IMG/VR virus record: IMGVR_UViG_3300033146_000746
Location: 1 to 41,423 of that record
Direction: 5' to 3' (one strand)
DNA from: a virus
DNA: 41,423 nt
Of the stretch, positions 33,738 to 40,101 are shown one piece after another. Each line of letters begins with the position of its first letter. Position 1 is the stretch's first letter. The notes beneath the pieces were generated by a model. The model did no database searches, was not told the origin of the DNA, and saw nothing but the letters and a program-made list of their open reading frames with translations. The translations under genes were made by a program, and so were the position numbers.

Positions 33738-33808
33738 TGGGCTTTCAACCCAGATTTTATGAGGACTATCAATCCTCTGTTTTAATTTTTACAGAGTATC
33801 ATCTCTGT
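33738..33808 (-). promoter_or_regulatory. Three stem-loops in the gp32 leader
   Basis: On the minus strand, in order: ACAGAG-ATGATA-CTCTGT (33791-33808), GAGGA-TTGATAG-TCCTC (33761-33777), TGGG-TTGAAAG-CCCA (33738-33752). The stems differ, but the loops share TGAWA and are 6-7 nt long. The last hairpin ends 1 nt before the AAGGAG ribosome binding site. All lie inside the leader of RNA from either promoter. T4 gp32 represses its own translation by binding a leader pseudoknot and adjacent RNA, so this may be the equivalent operator. Confidence 0.75.
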
Positions 33809-33813
33809 AATAG

Positions 33814-33821
33814 TATTTATA
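33814..33821 (-). promoter_or_regulatory. T4-type late promoter (TATAAATA) for gp32
   Basis: Exact TATAAATA on the minus strand, 91 bp before the gp32 start, one base downstream of a sigma-70 -10 element. The two promoters lie in tandem. Confidence 0.8.
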
Positions 33822-33822
33822 C

Positions 33823-33850
33823 ATTATACAATAAAACCTGATTTTATCAA
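33823..33850 (-). promoter_or_regulatory. Sigma-70 early promoter with stem in spacer (PeSL-like) for gp32
   Basis: TTGATA (33845-33850) and TATAAT (33823-33828) with a 16-nt spacer. ATAAAA/TTTTAT (33842-33847 and 33831-33836) pair across a 5-nt loop in the spacer. It begins just after the stop of the DHH gene. Confidence 0.8.
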
Positions 33851-33856
33851 GTTCTT

Positions 33857-34810
33857 TTATATTGCTTCCACAACCTTTATTATTTCTTCAATTAAAGCCT
33901 CCATCTCAATCTCTAATGGTACACTAATACCAGAAGCACCTTTATGTCCACCACCTTTAGAACCTTTGAAACACTTACTTACTTCAGTCGTGATATAATT
34001 ACAATCATAATAACTATTAGTGGATCTTAAACTGAATTTCTTTAGTGCTTTGGATTCATAATCAAATAACACAAATAAATCAGCATCATACCTCAATGTA
34101 TACAAATTATTATATTTGCCTTTGGGATTAACTGAGATTAAAACTTTATGTTTACCAAATTCAATCTCATGTATATAATCACTAGCTTCATCGAAATACT
34201 CATTCTGTTCATTAACTCTCGATTTGACAAATTCTTTCATTTCTGGAGTCCAAATCAATCCATTATAGAATTGTTTATAGAACTCTTCGAAACCACCATC
34301 CCAATATATCTCATTTAATGATAATCCTTCATTGAATTTTGAATCATCTTTTCGCCATTCATCATATACATCAATAATATTAACCAGTTTATCAAATTCT
34401 TTTGTTGGTTCTAATCCTAATGATTTAGCATATTCATAAGCTGTTTTTGTAGCAGAAAAACCTTTTTGCCATTTATATGTGAATTTAGACGAATATAATA
34501 ATTTTAATCCTTCTAAGCCTTTTCTGTCATCACTACGTTCATGATGGTCAATATAAATTAATCTTTTGATATGAGAAATATCTAATATTTTTTTGAGTAT
34601 ATGAGTTTCAACATTCAAATCCGAAATGATTAGAATTGTTTCTTCTTGGGGATAAGAAACAAAATTTAAGATATTTTGAAATAAATCGCCGTAAGAAGTT
34701 TTAGATATTTGAAGTTCATCGAATCCCATAACATCATGAAATAATTTATTTATGATAATTGAACATCCAACACCGTCCATATCTGAATGAGTTATATTTT
34801 TAATTAGCAT
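33857..34810 (-). CDS. DHH-family phosphoesterase
   Basis: A 317-residue protein. Metal-binding motifs in order: HSDMDGVG (H8, D10, D12), SDLNV (D64), IDHHERS (D88, H89, H90), and a C-terminal GGGHKGASG, the DHHA1 substrate-binding signature. The family (RecJ, NrnA) cleaves phosphodiester bonds of short RNA, DNA or nucleotide second messengers. Motif set and size suit an NrnA-like exonuclease or oligonucleotide/cyclic nucleotide hydrolase. The ATG overlaps the stop of the Lar-like gene. It is the last gene of that early operon, immediately before the gp32 promoter. The substrate is not known. Confidence 0.85.
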   Translation of the reverse strand: MLIKNITHSDMDGVGCSIIINKLFHDVMGFDELQISKTSYGDLFQNILNFVSYPQEETILIISDLNVETHILKKILDISHIKRLIYIDHHERSDDRKGLEGLKLLYSSKFTYKWQKGFSATKTAYEYAKSLGLEPTKEFDKLVNIIDVYDEWRKDDSKFNEGLSLNEIYWDGGFEEFYKQFYNGLIWTPEMKEFVKSRVNEQNEYFDEASDYIHEIEFGKHKVLISVNPKGKYNNLYTLRYDADLFVLFDYESKALKKFSLRSTNSYYDCNYITTEVSKCFKGSKGGGHKGASGISVPLEIEMEALIEEIIKVVEAI

Positions 34811-35022
34811 CTTTTATTCCATTCTGATAAAGCGGCTTTTGCGGAATACATTCTTCGGGAGGTAGCAGTACAATTACAACATACAACAATAAAGGAGTTA
34901 ATATAATCTTCTTCGACTTGTGCTTCGAATTTACCGCAATATGGACAAGATTTGTATCCTCTAGCATCGAATACATTTTGTAGACTATCTTCTATATTTT
35001 GTAGACTATCTATAAATCCCAT
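34804..35022 (-). CDS. Lar-like zinc ribbon protein
   Basis: A 72-residue protein. SCPYCGKFEAQV then VVCCNCTATS give a four-cysteine ribbon, followed by AALSEWNKR. That is the build of the Lar restriction-alleviation family, whose members in Rac prophage and phages modulate host type I restriction; many phage members are untested. A longer frame starts at 35079, but it lacks a ribosome binding site and overlaps the gp33 gene; AGAGGA precedes the ATG at 35022. Residues 5-16 carry a small DSLQN duplication. Confidence 0.7.
   Translation of the reverse strand: MGFIDSLQNIEDSLQNVFDARGYKSCPYCGKFEAQVEEDYINSFIVVCCNCTATSRRMYSAKAALSEWNKRC
34980..35012 (-). repeat. Short tandem repeat in the Lar-like gene
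   Basis: ATAGTCTACAAAAT occurs twice, with close spacing, and encodes the duplicated DSLQN of the N-terminus. It looks like a local slippage duplication. Confidence 0.6.
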
Positions 35023-35024
35023 TT

Positions 35025-35252
35025 TTATTCCTCTAAGAAATCTTCCAATGAAGTTTCTATTTTTTTGTTTGGGAACCAATTCTTTTTGATGAATTCCATT
35101 TCAACTTTCTTTTTCAAAATTCCATCAATATTGTCAACTATCTCTTCAATTTCAATATCATGTTCCGCCGCAAAATCAACTATAGTTTCAATATATCCAG
35201 CATAACCATAGTTGATTTTGAAGCGTTCTATTAGTAAGTTAATACCTTCCAT
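35025..35252 (-). CDS. 33: Late transcription coactivator, gp33-like
   Basis: A 75-residue protein (T4 gp33 has 112). INLLIERFKINYGYAGYIET, then IVDFAAEHDIEIEEIVDNI and the KKKVEMEFIKKNW helix follow the phage late-transcription coactivator family. The end, SLEDFLEE, resembles the hydrophobic motif by which T4 gp33 and gp55 bind the sliding clamp. In T4, gp33 joins the clamp to RNA polymerase at TATAAATA promoters, several of which are in this window. It lies close to gp32, as in T4. It shares TAAATG with the upstream stop. Confidence 0.75.
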   Translation of the reverse strand: MEGINLLIERFKINYGYAGYIETIVDFAAEHDIEIEEIVDNIDGILKKKVEMEFIKKNWFPNKKIETSLEDFLEE

Positions 35253-35471
35253 TTAATCAATTTCCTTTAAGAAGTCCAATTTAGTTTGTTCCGTAATTTC
35301 ATCTTTTTGTGATTTCGTTAAATTACAATCATCAGGAAATTCAACAGTTAATTCAATACCATTATTATGTTGATTAATTTCTAATATATAATCCACATTG
35401 TATTGATTATGATGGAGAAATAACTGATTGTCTTTTGCTTGAACTTTATGGTGAGTTTCAATTTTGTTCAT
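35253..35471 (-). CDS. Unknown small protein, first gene of the gp33 operon
   Basis: A 72-residue, soluble, charged protein with three histidine pairs or near pairs in the first 40 residues and a helical C-terminus (TKSQKDEITEQTKLDFLKEI). AAGGA lies upstream of the ATG and a consensus sigma-70 promoter is 21 bp from the start. The stop is followed directly by the gp33 ATG, so the two are made together. No family recognised. Confidence 0.8.
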   Translation of the reverse strand: MNKIETHHKVQAKDNQLFLHHNQYNVDYILEINQHNNGIELTVEFPDDCNLTKSQKDEITEQTKLDFLKEID

Positions 35472-35491
35472 TTCTGATTTCCTTATAAGTA

Positions 35492-35519
35492 ATTATAACA
35501 TAGATCTATGATTTGTCAA
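35492..35519 (-). promoter_or_regulatory. Sigma-70 early promoter with palindromic spacer (PeSL-like), gp33 operon
   Basis: TTGACA (35514-35519) and TATAAT (35492-35497), both consensus, 16-nt spacer. The spacer holds the perfect 12-bp palindrome CATAGATCTATG (35499-35510). Its -35 region is also the last codons of the 35506-35766 gene. Confidence 0.85.
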
Positions 35520-35766
35520 GTTTTAAAGTTTTCTTTAAAACGAATCCAACTATTTGTGTATCATGATCTGACCATAACTCATCACATATATATTCAGAAT
35601 CCTCTAAAATTAAATCTATATCTTCTCGATAATCCAAAATCTCATCGTAATTCTCTTTCGCTGTTCGATCCTCCGTGTCTATACGAACATAAAATTCAGA
35701 ATTCGTTTGATTAAGTTCACCACCATAAAATTCAGCTACACGTATCAATACCTCCGGATATTCCAT
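35506..35766 (-). CDS. Unknown small acidic protein (86 aa)
   Basis: Opens MEYPEVLIRVAEFYGGELNQ and has an aspartate/glutamate-rich middle (NYDEILDYREDIDLILED). No cysteine motif, membrane segment or known family. The stop lies within the early promoter of the next gene, so the last residues (KLDKS) are encoded by the -35 region, as if a promoter cassette had been inserted at its end. GAGGAA before the ATG comes from the end of the upstream metallophosphoesterase gene. Confidence 0.8.
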   Translation of the reverse strand: MEYPEVLIRVAEFYGGELNQTNSEFYVRIDTEDRTAKENYDEILDYREDIDLILEDSEYICDELWSDHDTQIVGFVLKKTLKLDKS

Positions 35767-36504
35767 TTATTCCTCATCTTTCAATTCAACTATCTTATCA
35801 TATAAACAAGTCCATTGATCCATAAATGGGTCGTCAATATTGTTATGATAATGTCCAAAATACCAACGTTTGAATGAGTTAGAAAGGAAGAACTTTAGTG
35901 TCGATAGTTGTTCCTCAGAGTGGTCAGCTTGCCAATGATGCATGACCTCAAATGGCATAGCATGTTTTGCCCATTCAACTGGAGCACAATGCGATAACAC
36001 ATAATCAATATTGAGATTAACGTCTTTTGCGGATTTACAAGCATCTCGTATATTGTCATCGGTTATCTCTTCTGCTTTCCACATCGTACTTCCCCATTTA
36101 CGATATTGTCTATCATGGGAATGCGCACCACCAATCGTGAGAATATTTGAACCATTAATTCGATAACATTTACCACGATGTAGGTGAAAAACAGAATGAG
36201 CAACAATTCCAACAGTTGATCCATACATTTCCTTTTCTGGAAGATTTTCTAATAAATCGAAATTCTCATGATTCCCGTCCACAAAAAGTGTAGTCCAAGG
36301 TTTATCATCTAACCATTGAAGTCGATTCTCTTCCTCTTTAGTTCGCAAATGTGACCACAAAATACCAAAATCACCTAAGATAATAACAACATCTTTTTTA
36401 GTTAGATCCTTACCTTCTGGAAATACAGAGGAAGATAAATTCAATTGTGGTTGACCGTGGATGTCACCAGTTACAAAGATTCTCCCTTTATTTGATGTTT
36501 TCAT
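35767..36504 (-). CDS. Calcineurin-like metallophosphoesterase
   Basis: A 245-residue protein. Metal-site motifs run in order: GDIHG (13-17), GDFG (44-47), GNHE (77-80), a later LSHCAP histidine and GHYH near the end. This is the two-metal phosphoesterase fold; substrates of phage members are mostly unknown. A longer frame starts at 36561, but AGGA is 8 nt before the ATG at 36504, which follows the upstream stop by 1 bp, so that is taken. It is one of two metallophosphoesterases in the early block. Confidence 0.85.
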   Translation of the reverse strand: MKTSNKGRIFVTGDIHGQPQLNLSSSVFPEGKDLTKKDVVIILGDFGILWSHLRTKEEENRLQWLDDKPWTTLFVDGNHENFDLLENLPEKEMYGSTVGIVAHSVFHLHRGKCYRINGSNILTIGGAHSHDRQYRKWGSTMWKAEEITDDNIRDACKSAKDVNLNIDYVLSHCAPVEWAKHAMPFEVMHHWQADHSEEQLSTLKFFLSNSFKRWYFGHYHNNIDDPFMDQWTCLYDKIVELKDEE

Positions 36505-36505
36505 T

Positions 36506-36727
36506 TTATTTCCTAGCAATCGCTTTTGAGAGTTCAGGGGACATTCCACCAAAATCTTCAAATCGTGTATTAATTCGTTCCATTAATTTAGTTTCTTCTA
36601 AACATTTTTCTAAGAAATTTGGGTCACTTAAATGATTAGCTCCTGGCGTTGGTAAAAAACGATACCATCTAGCAATTTGGATTCTATCACCAGATTCAAT
36701 TTCTTCAGCACTTGGATAATGATACAT
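36506..36727 (-). CDS. Conserved-looking phage protein (73 aa), function unknown
   Basis: The centre IARWYRFLPTPGANHLSDPN and the end FGGMSPELSKAI form a pattern I have met in other short phage proteins (RWYRFLPxPG...GGxTPExSK), but with no known role. No signal or membrane segment. It starts 5 bp after the DUF2493-like gene and ends 1 bp before the metallophosphoesterase ATG. Confidence 0.75.
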   Translation of the reverse strand: MYHYPSAEEIESGDRIQIARWYRFLPTPGANHLSDPNFLEKCLEETKLMERINTRFEDFGGMSPELSKAIARK

Positions 36728-36732
36728 AATTT

Positions 36733-37077
36733 TTAGTCTCTACTAAAAGGGATTATAAGAACTTCTTTAAGAGCTTTTGTTGCTAATTGAATCGAAGATA
36801 ACGTACCTTTAGATTTCCCATCCCAAAAAGCGACAACCATATCACAATTTTCTATGATTTCTTTATTGCGAATAAAACCGGCACCACGACCAAAACGATT
36901 CCAATCAGGATAGAAAATTTCAGTTATGATTGAATTTTCGTATGCGTATTTCTCAGCTAATGTATCCGCACCACGCGCCCCACCTGAGATTAATTTACAT
37001 ATATCAAATTGATCTAATGTACTAAACATTAATTTTTCGTTATTGAACTCTCTCGAACCTATTACAGCTATATTCAT
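36733..37077 (-). CDS. DUF2493/YspA-like SLOG protein
   Basis: A 114-residue Rossmann-like protein. It opens AVIGSREF, then has SGGARGADTLAEKYA (about residues 31-45), FGRGAGFIRNKEI, and VVAFWDGKSKGT. These are the SLOG superfamily nucleotide-binding loop and the DUF2493 signature. Members are related to the DprA and lonely-guy folds and are predicted to bind or process nucleotides, perhaps NAD or ADP-ribose derivatives. GGAG 6-9 nt before the ATG, and a sigma-70 promoter upstream. It starts an early operon. Confidence 0.85.
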   Translation of the reverse strand: MNIAVIGSREFNNEKLMFSTLDQFDICKLISGGARGADTLAEKYAYENSIITEIFYPDWNRFGRGAGFIRNKEIIENCDMVVAFWDGKSKGTLSSIQLATKALKEVLIIPFSRD

Positions 37078-37081
37078 TATT

Positions 37082-37139
37082 TTCTCCAGAGAAATAATTT
37101 TTAACTCTTAAATACATTATACACTATTTCTCTGGAGAA
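37082..37139 (-). repeat. 14-bp inverted repeat spanning an early promoter and an RBS
   Basis: TTCTCCAGAGAAAT (37082-37095) and ATTTCTCTGGAGAA (37126-37139) are perfect complements, 30 nt apart. On the minus strand one arm lies in the promoter spacer and the other contains the GGAG ribosome binding site of the DUF2493-like gene. Read-through RNA would pair them; RNA from the local promoter would not. Confidence 0.75.
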
Positions 37140-37144
37140 GTCAA
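37116..37144 (-). promoter_or_regulatory. Sigma-70 early promoter with inverted repeat in spacer
   Basis: TTGACT (37139-37144) and TATAAT (37116-37121) with a 17-nt spacer that holds TTCTC-CA-GAGAA. It lies right after the stop of the 37148-37837 gene and drives the 36733-37077 gene. Confidence 0.85.
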
Positions 37145-37147
37145 GTT

Positions 37148-37837
37148 TTAACTGGTAAATGGCTCTAATGCTTTATCAAGAATCTTTCGAGAAGTTTCAA
37201 TTTCTTCCAATTTCTCTTGAATATCTTTACCATTTTTCTCAGCAACCATCATATCAACAGCTTTTTTGAATGCTTGTGGTCCAATATCAAATTGAGTACA
37301 GGCAACATCAATAATATCTTCTTGAATATGACGATTAGATTCCACAATATCAGACTCAGTATTTTTCGCAGAATCCATTAATTTCTTCAACAATTGAGGT
37401 CCTTGTGTTGGCAATTCTTCTCCAAAATATTCCAAATCCCATAATGTTTCAACTTTTTCATTCTTACCATACATAGTCATTTCAGCATATTTGTCGTGAT
37501 TGACACTAATCGAAATACCAGCTTCACCAAAATATGAATTTAGATTATCAACTAAACCTAGTCCAGTCATAATCTCTACCATAGCAACAATTTGTTTCCT
37601 GAATGATTCCATTTTTGCTTTGGAATCTTCTTTAGGTACACCCGCTTGATAGAACATTAGTTTCTTAGCAAATTCAAATTTAGTGGCATCCTTTTCTGAG
37701 AAAATTAATTTCCACAATTTCTTCTGTCTGGAAGCTGAAGGTTTGAAAATCTCGTTGATTTCCATTTTAGCGATTGCGGCTACTTCTAGTGCTTCTTCAT
37801 AAGATTCAAATACCATTGGTTCTTTAGTTTCTGACAT
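37148..37837 (-). CDS. Unknown helical protein (229 aa)
   Basis: AAGGAG precedes the ATG. The protein is charged and predominantly helical, with helices around residues 10-30, 55-100 and 150-225 and a C-terminal KKAVDMMVAEKNGKDIQEKL stretch that could form a coiled coil. No membrane segment, cysteine cluster or catalytic motif is seen. It does not resemble T4 gp59, which sits near gp32 in T4. An early accessory role is likely from its place. Confidence 0.8.
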   Translation of the reverse strand: MSETKEPMVFESYEEALEVAAIAKMEINEIFKPSASRQKKLWKLIFSEKDATKFEFAKKLMFYQAGVPKEDSKAKMESFRKQIVAMVEIMTGLGLVDNLNSYFGEAGISISVNHDKYAEMTMYGKNEKVETLWDLEYFGEELPTQGPQLLKKLMDSAKNTESDIVESNRHIQEDIIDVACTQFDIGPQAFKKAVDMMVAEKNGKDIQEKLEEIETSRKILDKALEPFTS

Positions 37838-37847
37838 TTTGTACTCC

Positions 37848-38036
37848 TTAGTTAGTTGATAAATCTTTCTCTAAACAAAAAACATTACAATATACATTTC
37901 TAGTATCTATCCCAGGCTTGAATTTTACATGGGAAGTACCTTGAATTGTTATATCTCCCATTATAATAGCATTTTTGCCATCTGTCAACATTTTTCCGCA
38001 TCCAGCACATCTATTATCTATTAATGCTACTGCCAT
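37848..38036 (-). CDS. Small zinc-finger-like protein (62 aa)
   Basis: MAVALIDNRCAGCGKMLTDG begins it; CAGC and YCNVFC make two cysteine pairs that could hold one zinc ion in a treble-clef-like fold. A longer frame reads back to an ATG at 38078, but that would start inside a hairpin without a ribosome binding site. AAAGGAG stands 6 nt before the ATG at 38036, so the shorter form is used. Function unknown; such small zinc proteins often bind nucleic acid. Confidence 0.7.
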   Translation of the reverse strand: MAVALIDNRCAGCGKMLTDGKNAIIMGDITIQGTSHVKFKPGIDTRNVYCNVFCLEKDLSTN

Positions 38037-38052
38037 ATTTTTCTCCTTTATT

Positions 38053-38107
38053 GTGTTATAAGCATATAAAAGTGACATTTACCAATCATTTCATATGCTT
38101 ATATCAC
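38053..38107 (-). repeat. Long imperfect inverted repeat upstream of the zinc-finger gene
   Basis: GTGTTATAAGCATAT (38053-38067) and ATATGCTTATATCAC (38093-38107) pair at 14 of 15 positions with a 25-nt loop. It lies between the helicase stop and the zinc-finger gene. On the minus strand the second arm is followed 6 nt later by AAGGAG. There is no T tract, so it may be an attenuator, RNA processing site or operator. Confidence 0.6.
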
Positions 38108-38109
38108 TA

Positions 38110-39759
38110 TTAAAATATAATCCTATCTTTAAACCAATTTGGTAACTTATTCTTATCCATACTATAAAAATATTCCATAGACTCATCCAAAATATAAGTT
38201 ATACAATAATCGTCATCAGATCTAGTAGCACGACCAGACATCTGCATTATCTCTTGCCACATCTTATTCCTATACCAATCTCCAGATAATGCCATCTTTT
38301 GTTTAACACGTTCATCACCTAAACTCATAAATGGCAATTTGATTATAATTTGAAATCTTGCTAAATCGTCATCTAATGAAACTCCTGTTCCCATTGATGG
38401 AGATAATAACACTGTTTTGTTCTTTGAAGATTGATGTCGTTCCATTAAAACATTATTGGTTGTGGCATATCTACCCATATTACGATGTAAAAGGCGTTTA
38501 GAAAATATAGAATTATCACCAATATATTTGGTAATTTTATAATTGGTGGAATGAATTATACCTTTATCATCTTTATGTTCATTCAATATTCGGTCTATAA
38601 CTTTTAACGCTTTAGGTAAAGTTCTATCAATTTCGGAATAATTAAATTTACCGACACCCATATGAATTATTGGTGATTCTTCTTTATCAAAAGTGGTATC
38701 TGCGAAAACGAAATTACAATCTTTTCTTTGTATACCCAATTCATCAATAAATGCTTTAGGTGAACCAATTGTTGCTGATAAGAATAGAAATTTAGAAGCT
38801 GAACCACATTCACAATAAGGTCCAAATAATGAAGAAGCTTTTAATGGGGTTAGTGTTAATACATCATCTTTGATTGAAGTAACCCATTGTTCTTCATCTC
38901 TTGTTTTTTGATAAATTTCAATCTTGCCAGCTAAGTTAGATAAACCATCTATTTGAGATTTTAATTTCTTTATTAATGATTTATCTTTAGGTGGAATATT
39001 ATTAATTTCAGTATCTGAGATTGGCTTCTCTTCACAAAATCCAAGTTTACCAAATATAGATGCTAACATTTTGTCCAATGTTATTTTTTCTAAGGAAATT
39101 CTCTCACAAATCGAATCCACCAATTTCTGTTGGTCTTTAGGTGAATTTTTGTTTAAGAATTTCCAATCCATCTCATAAATGCCATATTCTTCTTCTAATT
39201 TGTCTGGATCAAGAATAATTTCACCAAAACTGATTAATTGAGATTCTAATAAATGTGCTTCATCAGCAACTAATAAATCTCTAAATTCCTCAGCAAAAGG
39301 ACCACCTTGTTTAGATAAAAGAAAATAAGCATAATTGGTAATAATGTTTTTTGACATTAATGCTTTTTTCTTTTGATTGATATATTTACAAATATCCTTT
39401 TTATTACACCTTCCTATAATATGAGGAAATGAAACACATGGAGCATCACCAGCAGTCATAGCAGGATTAATTCCACATTTATAATTTGCTTTTCCTCTGA
39501 GGTCTACAGCTTCGCCGGGACCATCTGTATATTGCTCCTGTAACTGTTTTGTATGAGTTAAAATATATGATTTACCAGCCGCATATGATGCCGCCATAGC
39601 AATGAACGCTTTTCCAACACCTGTTGGAGCATCAACTATATGATATTTTTTATCCCAATTCTTAGCTATATCTTCAGCAACTTTAACCTGTGTGGGTCTA
39701 GGAGTAACATTATTGAGTTTATACCAATTAAGTTGTTTATCTAATATTAATTGATTCAA
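38110..39759 (-). CDS. DinG/XPD-type superfamily 2 helicase
   Basis: A 549-residue protein. Walker A is APTGVGKA (residues 44-51), motif II is VADEAHLLES (DEAH at 165-168), motif VI is QMSGRATRSDD. Four cysteines between motifs I and II (C95, C108, C118, C124) match the iron-sulphur cluster of XPD and DinG helicases, which unwind DNA 5' to 3'. Position 51, normally Ser/Thr for Mg binding, is Ala. The start is TTG, right after the upstream stop, with GGGG 7 nt before; no nearby ATG exists. It likely serves replication or recombination repair. Confidence 0.8.
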   Translation of the reverse strand: MNQLILDKQLNWYKLNNVTPRPTQVKVAEDIAKNWDKKYHIVDAPTGVGKAFIAMAASYAAGKSYILTHTKQLQEQYTDGPGEAVDLRGKANYKCGINPAMTAGDAPCVSFPHIIGRCNKKDICKYINQKKKALMSKNIITNYAYFLLSKQGGPFAEEFRDLLVADEAHLLESQLISFGEIILDPDKLEEEYGIYEMDWKFLNKNSPKDQQKLVDSICERISLEKITLDKMLASIFGKLGFCEEKPISDTEINNIPPKDKSLIKKLKSQIDGLSNLAGKIEIYQKTRDEEQWVTSIKDDVLTLTPLKASSLFGPYCECGSASKFLFLSATIGSPKAFIDELGIQRKDCNFVFADTTFDKEESPIIHMGVGKFNYSEIDRTLPKALKVIDRILNEHKDDKGIIHSTNYKITKYIGDNSIFSKRLLHRNMGRYATTNNVLMERHQSSKNKTVLLSPSMGTGVSLDDDLARFQIIIKLPFMSLGDERVKQKMALSGDWYRNKMWQEIMQMSGRATRSDDDYCITYILDESMEYFYSMDKNKLPNWFKDRIIF

Positions 39760-40101
39760 TTAAATTCCCCACTTTGTATTTTGTTCAAGTGAGAATTCAA
39801 AATTAGTTATTGAATCCAAACGGAATGACCTCCAACCTTCAGCTTCCAAATCATAACAAGCAATAACATCAGTATTGATTTTACGTGGAGTTTTAGGATC
39901 TTTAGGATCTTTTGAAAGTACCGCCTGAGGTAACAACATATAATTCAAAGTACATAACATAACCCGTTCAGAACCATCAACTTTGTTAAATGTGATTTCT
40001 ACAACATTTTCGTGGAGCATAGATAGGAATGTTGCTCTCATTTTCGCAGAGAAAATATCTTGACCATAATCGCTAGTCTCGTTGGTCTTTGGAATACTCA
40101 T
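39760..40101 (-). CDS. WYL_2 (DUF2693)-like small protein
   Basis: A 113-residue protein. VVEITFNKVDGSERVMLCTL (about residues 33-52), then DVIACYDLEAEGWRSFRLDS, matches the DUF2693 phage family, an SH3-like fold related to WYL domains. Members may bind nucleic acid or ligands; function unproven. AAAGGG before the ATG. It overlaps the metallophosphatase upstream by 29 bp, and its stop touches the helicase TTG. Confidence 0.75.
   Translation of the reverse strand: MSIPKTNETSDYGQDIFSAKMRATFLSMLHENVVEITFNKVDGSERVMLCTLNYMLLPQAVLSKDPKDPKTPRKINTDVIACYDLEAEGWRSFRLDSITNFEFSLEQNTKWGI

Noticed and set aside
34804-35079. Longer start at 35079 for the Lar-like protein
   Set aside because: No RBS, overlaps gp33, and the added residues mirror the gp33 C-terminal coding region.
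38057-38103. MotA box (TGCTT) for a T4 middle promoter within the inverted repeat
   Set aside because: No TATAAT-like element at about 13 nt downstream, and the TGCTT is explained by the palindrome.
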